A program made the position numbers and the translations under genes. The notes under the pieces are model-generated. The model did no database searches. It saw only the letters and a list, made by a program, of their open reading frames with translations, and had not been told where the DNA came from. A DNA stretch of 25,759 nucleotides from CAYZSU01 sp964480565 (GTDB lineage Bacteria; UBA10199; 2-02-FULL-44-16; JAAZCA01): assembly GCA_964480565.1 (NCBI GenBank), contig CAYZSU010000030.1:1-25759 (forward strand). Reading direction: 5' to 3'. This document shows positions 9,643 through 17,702 of the stretch, piece after piece; the first letter of the stretch is position 1, and each line of letters opens with the position of its first letter.

Positions 9643-11099
9643 CGCCATCTCCTTTGTGGTGATTTTTTTGTACGTTTTTTGGGCAACCTAGATTTTGGCG
9701 CACGATATTTTTTTTCAAGTCGCGTATCATGTGATGTATCAGACAGTAAATTCAACAACTGTTGTTCTTTTGTATTATTTTGACTACCCACACGCCGAGG
9801 CGTAATTGCAATAATAAATTCTGACTCATTATTTTGATAATCTTTGGATAAAAATAATGTAAACAGCGCAGATGATGATGAGGTTCCTTTTGGAATACGG
9901 TTTCGCATATTTTGCCGGCTTAAGTGAACAACGTTTCCCAAAATCATACTACTATTTAACTTACATCTCGAAATTGTTTTTATTTCATGCATATCTACAG
10001 ATCCGCTCATGGATACAGAAGGGGCAGATAGCTTTCCTTGAATATCGATATCCACTTCATTGCCTGTTAAAACAGGATGCACTGTTAGCTCAATACCTAC
10101 TTTTTTGAATTTTGTATTACTGGAATCTCCATATGGAATTTCAATACCACTAAAAAAATAGCCCTTCTCACCATTTTTCACAATGATGGATGGCTTTTCC
10201 AATATACGAGCATGCCCTTTTTGACGAAGCCATTTTATTTTTGGAAACAATCCGGTTATAAATCCAAATACCGATTGACCCAATGATGGATTGCCATTGC
10301 TGCTGATATTTCCAATAGATTCCCCATGCGATATGCTTCCTGGCGCCCAGTTTAAACCCAAACTTTTTAATGCGCTGCGTTTTATTTCCATCATATGAAT
10401 GGATATTTCAATTAACTCCTGATCAGCAATAGAACGTCCAATTTCTTGAATATCAATTAAATTCATAATATTATGTGAATGTAGCGATGCAATTTGAGCC
10501 GCTCGTCGCGCATCATAATCCGAATATGCAATGCCTTCTAATATGATCGTATCATTGACTGCTCGCACTTTAATGCTCGGATAAGCAATAGAGTTCTTTA
10601 TCGCATTGACGCGTGATTTCATAATATCATTTTTCAATATAATATTACTGTGAATTAATGGATTATTTTTAGTCAGTGCAGCTAATTGACCATATAATTC
10701 TGGATCCATAATAATACCACTGATCTCAATTCGACCATGTGAAATTTTAATTGTCAGCCCAGGAATAGAACCAAATGTTTTCACAAGATCGTCAAACACT
10801 GTTTTTACTTGAGAATCATATACTATAAGAATATATTCTTTTTTTTCCAATCCATGCTGATCCCAATATGTAAAAATAGTTTCACCCATTTTCTTAGCAC
10901 TGAAGTAAATTGATTTTCTATCCGGACTCACTAAATAATCACATATTTTATCATTTAAAATTGCAATATCCCCAATTAAAAAATCACTTTCAATGCTCGT
11001 AGATTCCCCATTGACTAGCTCGATAGTATATGACGATGAATTTGCATAAGCTATAAATGCCCACATAAAAATAACTACACATAAACAGTATTTCACCAT
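9639..11099 (-). CDS. cpaC: Tad pilus secretin CpaC/RcpA
   Basis: A 486-residue outer-membrane secretin. A signal peptide (1-19, ending IAYA-N) is followed by the pilus-assembly N-terminal domain (about 22-95), two BON-like segments (about 98-170 and 172-220, with IEISGIIMD and IILEGIAYSDYDARRA) and the secretin core (about 225-430), which includes AGIEIPYG-like FSGIEIPYGDSS and the final EFIIAITPRRV strand. It forms the outer-membrane channel through which the pilus leaves. The C-terminal tail of about 45 residues is unusually basic (many Lys/Arg, ending QRRWR) and its coding sequence doubles as the ribosome binding site of the next gene. It overlaps cpaB by 7 bases and the ATPase gene by 4. 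Confidence 0.88.
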   Translation of the reverse strand: MVKYCLCVVIFMWAFIAYANSSSYTIELVNGESTSIESDFLIGDIAILNDKICDYLVSPDRKSIYFSAKKMGETIFTYWDQHGLEKKEYILIVYDSQVKTVFDDLVKTFGSIPGLTIKISHGRIEISGIIMDPELYGQLAALTKNNPLIHSNIILKNDIMKSRVNAIKNSIAYPSIKVRAVNDTIILEGIAYSDYDARRAAQIASLHSHNIMNLIDIQEIGRSIADQELIEISIHMMEIKRSALKSLGLNWAPGSISHGESIGNISSNGNPSLGQSVFGFITGLFPKIKWLRQKGHARILEKPSIIVKNGEKGYFFSGIEIPYGDSSNTKFKKVGIELTVHPVLTGNEVDIDIQGKLSAPSVSMSGSVDMHEIKTISRCKLNSSMILGNVVHLSRQNMRNRIPKGTSSSSALFTLFLSKDYQNNESEFIIAITPRRVGSQNNTKEQQLLNLLSDTSHDTRLEKKYRAPKSRLPKKRTKKSPQRRWR

Positions 11100-11929
11100 G
11101 ATTTTCTCCCTCTATATTCACGAAAAGAAGATTTTTGAATATTAATATGGCTATGCCGATCAATCATATCTGCAAGTTGTACAGCACTAATATTTTGATT
11201 TAACTCATTTGAATTTGGATCACGTAAAATAACATTCAATTGACCGGCATGCATTGTAAAAACGATATCTGCGACCAATTCCTGTGGACATAATACTGTT
11301 ATGCTGCGATTCTTTTTAGAAAATACAGGCATCATTTGCATGTTATTTTTAGATTGATTCTCGCGCTGAACATCGCTGGCACTAATGACTTTTAATTTAG
11401 CTGCAAGAGAAAACGTGATTTGTGTGGACTGATCCTGTTTTTCAACAGAAAGAGTAGCAAAAATATCCACATAATCATTTGGCATAATCCCAGCACCCAA
11501 CAATACTGACCCTCCTTCAAGTGTAATTGCACGATGATTATCATTAATATGAGAGGAGATATAGTGATGATGATCGATAAGTCCTGTATTTTCCTGGGTA
11601 ATCAATGCATTTTTAGGAATCATTACATTTGCAGCACGACCAAATAATTGTTCTGAATTAAAAATTGGTGTACCTGCAATAAATACCTTTGGTATATGCT
11701 GAAATACAATCTCTGATTGTGTTATTTTTTTTCCATAGGCAATATCATTCTTAGCGACCCAAACACCAATCGTTTTATATTGTTTCATCACCTTAAGCTC
11801 CTGGTGTCTAAGATATAAAAAAGATAATACACATCCTACAATCGCACATACAATGGCCATTTTCTTTTGCAGATTCATATTATTTAGGAAGCGAACAAAT
11901 GGATTGTTCGACAATATATGCTGTTTCAT
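11093..11929 (-). CDS. cpaB: Tad pilus assembly protein CpaB/RcpC
   Basis: About 278 residues from ATG at 11929. The start is chosen because AAGGAG lies six bases upstream; an upstream in-frame start at 11965 lacks such a site. One membrane segment (about 22-41) is followed by an SAF-type domain (about 54-118, VAKNDIAYGKKIT) and the RcpC/CpaB domain (about 130-240), with the conserved AITLEGGSVLLGAGIMPNDYVDIF segment. The family is periplasmic, works with the secretin and may bind peptidoglycan-like substrates through the SAF domain. It overlaps the upstream TadE-like gene by 50 bases. Confidence 0.88.
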   Translation of the reverse strand: MKQHILSNNPFVRFLNNMNLQKKMAIVCAIVGCVLSFLYLRHQELKVMKQYKTIGVWVAKNDIAYGKKITQSEIVFQHIPKVFIAGTPIFNSEQLFGRAANVMIPKNALITQENTGLIDHHHYISSHINDNHRAITLEGGSVLLGAGIMPNDYVDIFATLSVEKQDQSTQITFSLAAKLKVISASDVQRENQSKNNMQMMPVFSKKNRSITVLCPQELVADIVFTMHAGQLNVILRDPNSNELNQNISAVQLADMIDRHSHINIQKSSFREYRGRKSW

Positions 11930-12296
11930 ACAAGCTCCTTTGTTGCTTAAATAACGAAATACCACTCACCCACTGATGATGATTAGATGCCCAAAAACCA
12001 GGAGCAATGCCCTCTAAACACGGTTGTTTTTGTTTCTGTGACATATACATTTCTTGCCATGCAATAATCGCTGCATTTGATCGCTGATGCGCTTGCCAAA
12101 CATTGGACAGAGACAAATGATAGATATGAATAATTTGAAAAAAAATAATCAATAATGCAGCTACAATAATAATCATAAAACATGCACTTACTGTATAGAC
12201 CCCTTTACAATTAATGGGGTTGTTGAAAAACGCCCATCTTCGCAGATTGCCAACCTTGAATCTCTCACATTTTTGAACAATCTCACAAATAGCCAT
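11880..12296 (-). CDS. TadE/TadG-like pseudopilin with element-derived N-terminus
   Basis: A 138-residue frame whose first ~27 residues, start codon included, are encoded by a copy of the dispersed palindromic element. The native part begins near residue 27 with PINCKGVYTVSACF, a hydrophobic helix (about 35-57) and a soluble tail of about 80 residues, the layout of TadE-like minor pseudopilins with a Gly before the helix. The usual short leader with its own start is absent: the next in-frame ATG (12176) lies inside the helix. Upstream of 12296 only a weak GGGA is seen. The gene may now be expressed with a longer N-terminus that a prepilin peptidase would have to remove at KG/VYTV, or it may be inactivated. 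It overlaps cpaB by 50 bases. Confidence 0.6.
   Translation of the reverse strand: MAICEIVQKCERFKVGNLRRWAFFNNPINCKGVYTVSACFMIIIVAALLIIFFQIIHIYHLSLSNVWQAHQRSNAAIIAWQEMYMSQKQKQPCLEGIAPGFWASNHHQWVSGISLFKQQRSLYETAYIVEQSICSLPK
12216..12294. repeat. Palindromic element copy A (short, in a coding start)
   Basis: On the minus strand the left part (ATTTGTGAGATTGTTCAAAAA) resembles the left end of the copy at 15564-15716 and the right part (CGAAGATGGGCGTTTTTCAA) resembles its right end, with the middle of the longer copies missing. It overlaps the first ~27 codons of the TadE-like gene. Confidence 0.6.
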
Positions 12297-12336
12297 CCGC
12301 TATAGTTCCCGTTTCTGATAGCGATGTGCGAACATC

Positions 12337-13089
12337 TTAATCGCGCATTAATATCGGTTGATATGCTACTTTTTTATTTTCTCGACGAATATCGATATTA
12401 CCGCCAATCACAGCGGATACTGACTTTGCACTCACTATAATCGGATCTGTTGATAATTTTAAAATAGACTGAATTGGATTTACCGCATGAATGATCAATA
12501 TCGGTGATGGCTTTATTTTTTTTGCCATATAACTTAGCGCTGTCATTTGTGTGGATTGTTTATCTTCAGGATCTACAAAATTTCCATCCACTAAATGAAA
12601 AGGAAGAGAAATATTCTGATCACTGTACAGTGATTTATATAGTTCTATCTGACCAATAACATTTAATTCAATATGCGCTCTAGGAGAGTATAAGTGCATC
12701 ATTTGACCCGCAATATATTTTGCAATATCCGGCATTGTAGTAATTGCATAATTCATTTTTTCTATTGCTCGTTCTTTTTCATCAACATATCGATTATATC
12801 TTTTTTTAGCAGCAGCCTTATGTTGTTGAGTAAAGGTTGAAAAATCAGATTGAAGTCGCAAAAATGCCTCGTGCAAGTCCCTATTATATTGTGCGACCAT
12901 ATAGTGAACATGTGCCATATACGCCCCTGCAGCATATGCTGCACGATCTGCTTTAAGCTGCAGCTCCACGCGTTTATATGCGATATTGGCGATACAAATA
13001 ACTCCCAACAATATACTAATGCATGCAATCATTACACCCATGGTTAGCACCGTTATATCCCCATTTTCTGAACATATATATTTTTGCAT
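12337..13089 (-). CDS. TadG-like pilus protein
   Basis: A 250-residue protein with the TadG N-terminal pattern: a short basic/polar leader, G-D-I before a membrane helix (about 10-35, TVLTMGVMIACISILLGVICIA), then YKRVELQLKADRAAYAAGAYMA, which matches the RVELQxAADAAALAGA helix of the family. The rest (about 60-250) is a mixed soluble domain with no recognised motif; many TadG proteins carry a von Willebrand A domain here and this one does not show it. The start overlaps the preceding stop by one base (TGATG). A 40-base gap and the element insertion separate it from the next gene. Confidence 0.75.
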   Translation of the reverse strand: MQKYICSENGDITVLTMGVMIACISILLGVICIANIAYKRVELQLKADRAAYAAGAYMAHVHYMVAQYNRDLHEAFLRLQSDFSTFTQQHKAAAKKRYNRYVDEKERAIEKMNYAITTMPDIAKYIAGQMMHLYSPRAHIELNVIGQIELYKSLYSDQNISLPFHLVDGNFVDPEDKQSTQMTALSYMAKKIKPSPILIIHAVNPIQSILKLSTDPIIVSAKSVSAVIGGNIDIRRENKKVAYQPILMRD

Positions 13090-13547
13090 CAGGGATACCT
13101 TGTTCGATAAAGGGGGTCCGGTGTATCAATAGATATATTGCGTGAAGCAGGTGTATCATGAAAATAATCATCATTAATCGATATCAATGACAGTGCATGC
13201 GTTTGATATGACAGAGTATTTGGCAATAGTGATGCAAGTGGTGTATTTATTTTTTGACTCAACGGCATAAGCACACGCACGATTGTATCACGATGATTAG
13301 ATATTCTATCTGATACAACACTTACTTGCATAGGCAGTGATCGCCATTTATTTGAATGACCATTACCAAATACACTGTTAATCGATAAATCCTGTCCGAT
13401 CAAAATACCAGTCACTTTGATCATAATGGATGATAGACCAAGGTATGCGATTAAAATAAATGACGATCCCACAATGATGATAAATGGAAACAATATTGAC
13501 AATTCAATCATTACCGACCCTGAAGACGATCGTTTTATAATACGCAT
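13089..13547 (-). CDS. tadE: TadE-like minor pseudopilin
   Basis: About 152 residues from ATG at 13547, two bases after the flp stop, with AGGAGG seven bases upstream; the coding end of flp supplies that site. The leader RIIKRSSSG ends in Gly10, followed by SVMIELSILFPF, so Glu15 is the conserved Glu5 of the mature pseudopilin. A single membrane helix (about 16-40) is followed by a periplasmic tail of about 110 residues. TadE proteins are processed by the Tad prepilin peptidase and are needed for pilus assembly in characterised systems. Confidence 0.82.
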   Translation of the reverse strand: MRIIKRSSSGSVMIELSILFPFIIIVGSSFILIAYLGLSSIMIKVTGILIGQDLSINSVFGNGHSNKWRSLPMQVSVVSDRISNHRDTIVRVLMPLSQKINTPLASLLPNTLSYQTHALSLISINDDYFHDTPASRNISIDTPDPLYRTRYP

Positions 13548-13549
13548 GA

Positions 13550-13741
13550 TCACCCTCCTGGGCCTGACATATGCTGATTTGTCATTAACCATGAAGCGAC
13601 ATTTTGTGCGAGTTGAGAAATAGCGTGATTAAATACTGGAATAAAATGACTTGCAGCTGCCACCAAACCCAGCACAATGACTGCAATAATCAGCATATAC
13701 TCAGTAGCCGCTTGCCCGGATTGGTTCATTATTGATTTCAT
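13550..13741 (-). CDS. flp: Flp major pilin
   Basis: A 63-residue prepilin, the first gene of the operon. The start is ATG at 13741 with AAGGAG eight bases upstream; a longer frame from TTG at 13759 would begin inside the leader region and is rejected. The leader MKSIMNQSG ends in Gly9, and the mature protein would start QAATEYMLIIAV with the invariant Glu5 and Tyr6 of Flp pilins (E14, Y15). One hydrophobic helix (about 12-32) is followed by a short polar tail ending SGPGG. It is the structural subunit of the Tad pilus. A sigma-54 promoter lies immediately upstream. Confidence 0.92.
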   Translation of the reverse strand: MKSIMNQSGQAATEYMLIIAVIVLGLVAAASHFIPVFNHAISQLAQNVASWLMTNQHMSGPGG

Positions 13742-13768
13742 ATGCACTCTCCTTTGCAAATAGGAGAA

Positions 13769-13784
13769 TGCATAAACAATGCCA
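13769..13784 (-). promoter_or_regulatory. Sigma-54 (-24/-12) promoter of the Tad operon
   Basis: On the minus strand the bases read TGGCATTGTTTATGCA. The GG and GC dinucleotides are spaced exactly as in the sigma-54 consensus TGGCAC-N5-TTGCA (GG at 13783-13782, GC at 13771-13770). Transcription would start near 13757, giving a leader of about 16 bases that contains just the AAGGAG site before the flp ATG. Confidence 0.6.
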
Positions 13785-13821
13785 AAAAAAACACTTTAAA
13801 ATCAATGTCGCTAAGTTGAGG

Positions 13822-13862
13822 AAGTGATCAATATTTAGACATTGTTTGATTTTTGATCACTT
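13822..13862. promoter_or_regulatory. Inverted repeat upstream of the Tad promoter, candidate activator site
   Basis: The arms AAGTGATCAA (13822-13831) and TTGATCACTT (13853-13862) are perfect 10-base inverted repeats separated by 21 bases. They lie about 65-105 bases upstream of the predicted transcription start, the usual place for an enhancer-binding protein that activates a sigma-54 promoter. A further TTTTGAT half-site follows at 13861-13867. The function is inferred from position. Confidence 0.45.
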
Positions 13863-13912
13863 TTGATTGCGAGAATGAGTAATTTTGATGGCAGGCCACA
13901 ATAAAAAAATAA

Positions 13913-13927
13913 CAGTGCCAGGCACTG
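13913..13927. repeat. GTGCCAGGCAC palindrome, copy 1
   Basis: CAGTGCCAGGCACTG is a perfect odd-centred palindrome with 7-base arms, in the intergenic region between rho and flp. The same core occurs at 25704-25716 and in a related form at 22110-22138. All three are outside genes. Confidence 0.6.
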
Positions 13928-13940
13928 ATAAACACATGAC

Positions 13941-13974
13941 AAAAAAACGCCATTGAAGATAATCAATGGCGTTT
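13941..13974 (-). terminator. Intrinsic terminator of rho
   Basis: Minus-strand hairpin with perfect 12-base arms (13945-13956 and 13963-13974, containing ACGCCATTGA) around a 6-base loop, followed by a run of seven T. It lies 26 bases after the rho stop and would insulate the Tad promoter from rho transcription. Confidence 0.85.
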
Positions 13975-13999
13975 ATTATTTTATATAGTACTGAATTAA

Positions 14000-15247
14000 T
14001 TATTGATTCATAGACATTAAAAACTCTTTATTTGTTTTACAGGGTTTCAACTTACCGAGTAAAAATTCCATGGCATCGATTTGATTGAGTGGCTGTAACA
14101 TTTTGCGTAAAATCCATACCTTGCTGAGTTCTTCTTCATTAAGCAGTAGTTCTTCCTTACGCGTGCCAGATTTATTAATATCCATACATGGGAAAATACG
14201 TTTTTCCATAAGTTTACGATCTAGGTGAATTTCCATATTACCTGTACCTTTAAATTCTTCAAAAATCACTTCATCCATTCGACTACCTGTATCAATTAAT
14301 GCAGTTCCAATAATGGTTAAGCTACCGCCCCCTTCAATATTACGAGCCGCACCAAAAAAACGTTTGGGTTTATGCAAGGCATTGGAATCCACACCACCGG
14401 ATAAAATCTTTCCAGAGGGTGGCACCACAGAGTTATAAGCTCTTGCCAAACGAGTAATTGAATCTAGTAAAATAACCACATCTTTGCCATGCTCTACCAG
14501 CCGCTTGGCTTTTTCAATGACCATCTCTGCAACCTGTACATGACGCTGAGCAGGCTCATCAAATGTAGAACTGACCACTTCTGCATTTACTGACCGATCC
14601 ATATCCGTCACTTCTTCAGGTCGTTCATCAATTAACAATACAATCATGCTAACTTCCGGATGATTAGAAGTAATCGCATTGGCCACATCTTGTAGTAATA
14701 CGGTTTTACCTGCACGTGGCGGAGACACAATCAATGAACGCTGGCCTTTGCCGATAGGCGTAAATAAATTCATCACCCGCGTGGATGAATTCTTACTATC
14801 ATACTCTAGATCAAGGCGAGCATCCGGATATAATGGTGTCAAATTATCAAAAAATATTTTATTTTTTGCCTTTTCCGGGGATTGAAAATTAATGGAATCC
14901 AATTTTAACAATGCAAAATAGCGCTCACCCTCTTTGGGTGGACGAATTTGACCTGAGATTGTATCGCCCGTACGAATACCAAATCGTCTGATTTGAGATG
15001 GTGATACATAGATATCATCCGGCCCTGGCAAGTAATTATAATCAGGTGATCGCAAGAAACCAAACCCATCAGGTAATGTTTCCAATACGCCTTCACCAAA
15101 AATCGCGCCATTTTGTTCAGAGTGAGACTGAAGTAATGCAAATATCAGATCTTGGCGACGCATATTTGAGGCATTATCAATACTTAACGACACACCCATT
15201 TCAATTAGCTCATTAATTTTTTTGTGTTTTAATTCATTTAGATGCAT
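14000..15247 (-). CDS. rho: Transcription termination factor Rho
   Basis: A 415-residue protein of the usual length for Rho. It has an N-terminal RhoN helical domain (about 1-45, HLNELKHKKINELIEMG), a cold-shock-type RNA-binding domain (about 50-115, GEGVLETLPDGFGFLRS) and a RecA-type helicase core. Walker A is SPPRAGKT (175-182), followed by LLIDERPEEV (205-213), LLDSITRLARAYN (260-272) and the Q-loop/secondary RNA-binding region SGGVDSNALHKPKRFFGAARN (283-303). It is a hexameric ATP-dependent RNA translocase that ends transcription of untranslated RNA. The start ATG has GAGGGA upstream. Rho is a single-copy housekeeping gene and is not known to belong with Tad clusters, so its adjacency is probably chance. 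Confidence 0.97.
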   Translation of the reverse strand: MHLNELKHKKINELIEMGVSLSIDNASNMRRQDLIFALLQSHSEQNGAIFGEGVLETLPDGFGFLRSPDYNYLPGPDDIYVSPSQIRRFGIRTGDTISGQIRPPKEGERYFALLKLDSINFQSPEKAKNKIFFDNLTPLYPDARLDLEYDSKNSSTRVMNLFTPIGKGQRSLIVSPPRAGKTVLLQDVANAITSNHPEVSMIVLLIDERPEEVTDMDRSVNAEVVSSTFDEPAQRHVQVAEMVIEKAKRLVEHGKDVVILLDSITRLARAYNSVVPPSGKILSGGVDSNALHKPKRFFGAARNIEGGGSLTIIGTALIDTGSRMDEVIFEEFKGTGNMEIHLDRKLMEKRIFPCMDINKSGTRKEELLLNEEELSKVWILRKMLQPLNQIDAMEFLLGKLKPCKTNKEFLMSMNQ

Positions 15248-15289
15248 GTGTTCCCTCGCTCTGTTTCGCGAATTTGGTTATAAAGTTTT

Positions 15290-15318
15290 AATATAATATT
15301 GTATATTATTGTTCACAA
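15290..15318 (-). promoter_or_regulatory. Candidate sigma-70 promoter of rho
   Basis: On the minus strand TTGTGA (15318-15313) is followed after 17 bases by TATATT (15295-15290). The start point would be near 15283, giving a leader of about 36 bases before the rho ATG. The region is so AT-rich that other -10 boxes are possible. Confidence 0.4.
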
Positions 15319-15563
15319 AGACCTGTTAACGCCTAATTACTCCGCCAAAATACATGTGATGATGATAGTTTACGCGGATATCTGCATGAAAAATCACAAC
15401 GAATTCCATTGAGTTTATTTAAATTATCGACTAGTTCATCACAAGTCAAGGCAAATCAATGTAATCATTTACTTTTTCACAAAATAGAATTCTCACTACA
15501 TTAAAAATTCCCTCAAAATGAATATTTTATAGAATTATGCAAAAGAACCTCCGCTACCATCAC
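15319..15563. other. Intergenic stretch without recognised feature
   Basis: Upstream of the rho promoter and before the palindromic element I see only AT-rich DNA: no reading frame with a ribosome binding site, no tRNA-like fold and no repeat shared with the rest of the window. It may hold upstream elements of the rho promoter. Confidence 0.5.
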
Positions 15564-15716
15564 GGGGCTGGTGAAAAATAGCAATTTGTGGGAGTGTTCA
15601 AAAACGCCTAGATTCTAGGCAGACAGCAAATTCAATGAAGGCGCATACATAAAAGTATGTAACTGAATTGAATTTGCTGGATAACACCGAAGATGGGCGT
15701 TTTGAGGGCACTCCCA
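15564..15716. repeat. Palindromic element copy B (MITE-like)
   Basis: The core runs from TGGGAGTG (15589-15596) to CACTCCCA (15709-15716). The ends are inverted repeats (TGGGAGTGTTCAAAAACGCC against TGGGAGTGCCCTCAAAACGC). Nested arms AGCAAATTCAAT (15625-15636) and ATTGAATTTGCT (15667-15678) are perfect. A flank from 15564 (GGGGCTGGTGAAAAATAGC) is shared with the copy at 25348-25692 in reverse orientation, so it belongs to the element. No transposase is encoded, so it would need one in trans if mobile. Confidence 0.75.
15600..15620 (-). terminator. Possible terminator of the kinase gene, inside the element
   Basis: On the minus strand GCCTAG-AAT-CTAGGC is followed by GTTTTTG. The stem is 6 base pairs with a 3-base loop and a short T run, about 100 bases after the kinase stop. 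It is weak by itself but lies at the base of the longer hairpin formed by the element. Confidence 0.35.
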
Positions 15717-17495
15717 TCACTTGCATGCCCACACTACCGTTGGTTCCCAACTTAGCAAACAGTGCAACTGTGACTGATCCATCGTAATTGTCACATCATA
15801 GCGTTTTGTTGTTGGCGGATATATAAATGTAATTGTGTGCGTTCCAAATGCAAGCATCTGCCCATGTATCGGTGTTTCATATTCCTTGGGATTATTATCC
15901 AACATCGCAATTGCCCATGGTTTGGATTGTACAAATAGCGCACCCCTTTTAATTTTTATTCGTGCGTTCTTTTTTTTCTTTTCAATCAATTCCACATGAT
16001 GATGAATGACATCTTGAAAATCATGATAATGCTCACAATGCGAATAATCATGAAAACCACTCATGTTCCCAGCAATGCATATCTGTATATTTGGCTGATC
16101 TACAATATAGGGAAATGCACACGGTGTTGTGCAATGAACTGATTTTTCACGCACGGTTGCCTGTATATTAATTATTTCTGGAGAACTCGTAATAACCAAT
16201 GATGCGGGCATTGGCATTTGTGATCGAATGTTTCCATTGACCAATTGTTTCTCTATATTATCCTTCTTTGCAGGTTTATCCTGCAGCCATTTTGATTGTA
16301 TGGGTGCATCGCTAATACCGATCGAATGAATACATATCATAAATACAACCATGATAATACTCACCCATGAAGAAAGTGACTTCCCCAAGAGTACACTGGC
16401 ATCTTTTTTAAGCATAGTAATTGCTGTATTCATAGCAACTAGTGAATTACCATCATTGTTTTTTTTAAATGTCACCATAGGAGCACAATGCATTGATCGT
16501 GAACAATCAATATGTACCTGTTTAGCATATCCAGCAATATCATCATACATCGCATGAGCGCTCTGATATCGCTTTGACTTATTAAACTGAATTGATTTTT
16601 TTATAATATCAGCCAGCTGGCAGGGAATATTCGAATTTAGCGCCCCAACATTGCCGCACTGAACATCATGCAATAACTGAGTGGCATCCTTTGCGTCATA
16701 GGCACGCATCATCATAATCATTTCATAGAAAATCAACCCACAGGAATAAAGATCGCTTCTAACATCAAGCATCCCTAATCGTGCCTGTTCAGGTGACATA
16801 TACGCAATTGTCCCTCGAAGTTCATTTAATACCGTATGATCACTACGATGTTGACCTTTGGATATACCAAAATCAATGAGTTTAATATCACCCTGAAAAC
16901 CAATCAATATATTGCTAGGTGAAATATCTCGATGAATCGTTCGATGACAATTCGCGCTATCAATTCCATAGTCATGCACATATATCAGCGCGCGAAGAAG
17001 CTCTAATATAATATGAATCGCCCTGTTCAGTGGAATTTTTTGTCCATGCATCAGGTAGCCATGACTATAGTCCATTAAAGTCACCCCTGGCACATACTCC
17101 ATCACTAAAAAAGGCAATCCCTGATACTCGCCCATTTCAAAGACTTGCACAATATTGGGATGATGCAATCTTGATATCAAACGACCTTCATCCATAAGCA
17201 AATCATGCATTGACGGATGGTCCCGCCACTTTGGATGCAATTGCTTAACAATTACTCTTTTTGAAAGTGAATGCAGACCACACAATGTTGCTAAATAAAC
17301 CAAGGCAGTACCACCTGATGCAATATACTCAAGAATCTGATATCGGCCGATTCTATCTGGAACTGTAGAAGAATACCCACCTGCGGTATTTCCCGTCATA
17401 CCCAAAACTGTCATATATGTTTGTGTTTGCTCCAGATTTAAACTTGCAGATGACTTGCATCTAGGCACTTGAGAAAAACCATTTAAAATGCTCAT
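15717..17495 (-). CDS. Membrane-anchored Ser/Thr protein kinase with PEGA-like C-terminus
   Basis: About 592 residues from ATG at 17495, chosen because AGGAG lies ten bases upstream; the frame stays open to ATG at 17609 but without a ribosome binding site. The kinase domain (about 51-325) has a Gly-rich loop IASGGTALVYLA, catalytic Lys84 (VIVKQL), HRD (188-190) with IHRDISPSN, DFG (208-210) and YMSPEQARLG, so it should be active. One membrane segment (376-396) places the kinase in the cytoplasm and about 190 residues outside. The last ~65 residues (PWAIAMLDN...TPIHGQMLAFGTHTITF) resemble a PEGA domain, common in myxobacterial kinases of this architecture. The substrate is unknown. The stop codon abuts the palindromic element exactly. 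Confidence 0.9.
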   Translation of the reverse strand: MSILNGFSQVPRCKSSASLNLEQTQTYMTVLGMTGNTAGGYSSTVPDRIGRYQILEYIASGGTALVYLATLCGLHSLSKRVIVKQLHPKWRDHPSMHDLLMDEGRLISRLHHPNIVQVFEMGEYQGLPFLVMEYVPGVTLMDYSHGYLMHGQKIPLNRAIHIILELLRALIYVHDYGIDSANCHRTIHRDISPSNILIGFQGDIKLIDFGISKGQHRSDHTVLNELRGTIAYMSPEQARLGMLDVRSDLYSCGLIFYEMIMMMRAYDAKDATQLLHDVQCGNVGALNSNIPCQLADIIKKSIQFNKSKRYQSAHAMYDDIAGYAKQVHIDCSRSMHCAPMVTFKKNNDGNSLVAMNTAITMLKKDASVLLGKSLSSWVSIIMVVFMICIHSIGISDAPIQSKWLQDKPAKKDNIEKQLVNGNIRSQMPMPASLVITSSPEIINIQATVREKSVHCTTPCAFPYIVDQPNIQICIAGNMSGFHDYSHCEHYHDFQDVIHHHVELIEKKKKNARIKIKRGALFVQSKPWAIAMLDNNPKEYETPIHGQMLAFGTHTITFIYPPTTKRYDVTITMDQSQLHCLLSWEPTVVWACK

Positions 17496-17702
17496 TTCAC
17501 AGACACTCCTATTTATAGAACCCATGAACGCACTATATGATTCACTTTTCAGATAGCAATAGGATTGATATGCCTGTTCAAAATACGGAACACCCACTAA
17601 ACAACTCATTTTAGGGATAATTCCATTATTATTAATCGCCCCCTTAAAAACACTGGGAAAAAAAATAATTTTCTGTTACGTTTTATTTATAGGAGGGTAA
17701 TT

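Noticed and set aside
13742..13759. Start of the Flp pilin at TTG 13759
   Set aside because: It would place the start over the ribosome binding site and near the predicted transcription start; the ATG at 13741 gives a normal short leader.
14000..15247. Rho as part of the pilus operon
   Set aside because: A strong intrinsic terminator and a separate sigma-54 promoter lie between rho and flp.
15589..15716. CRISPR array or integron attachment site at the palindromic element
   Set aside because: There is a single nested palindrome, not regular short repeats with spacers, and no integrase or cas gene nearby.
17496..17609. Longer N-terminus for the Ser/Thr kinase
   Set aside because: The upstream ATG lacks a ribosome binding site, while ATG at 17495 has AGGAG; the extra residues show no signal or domain.
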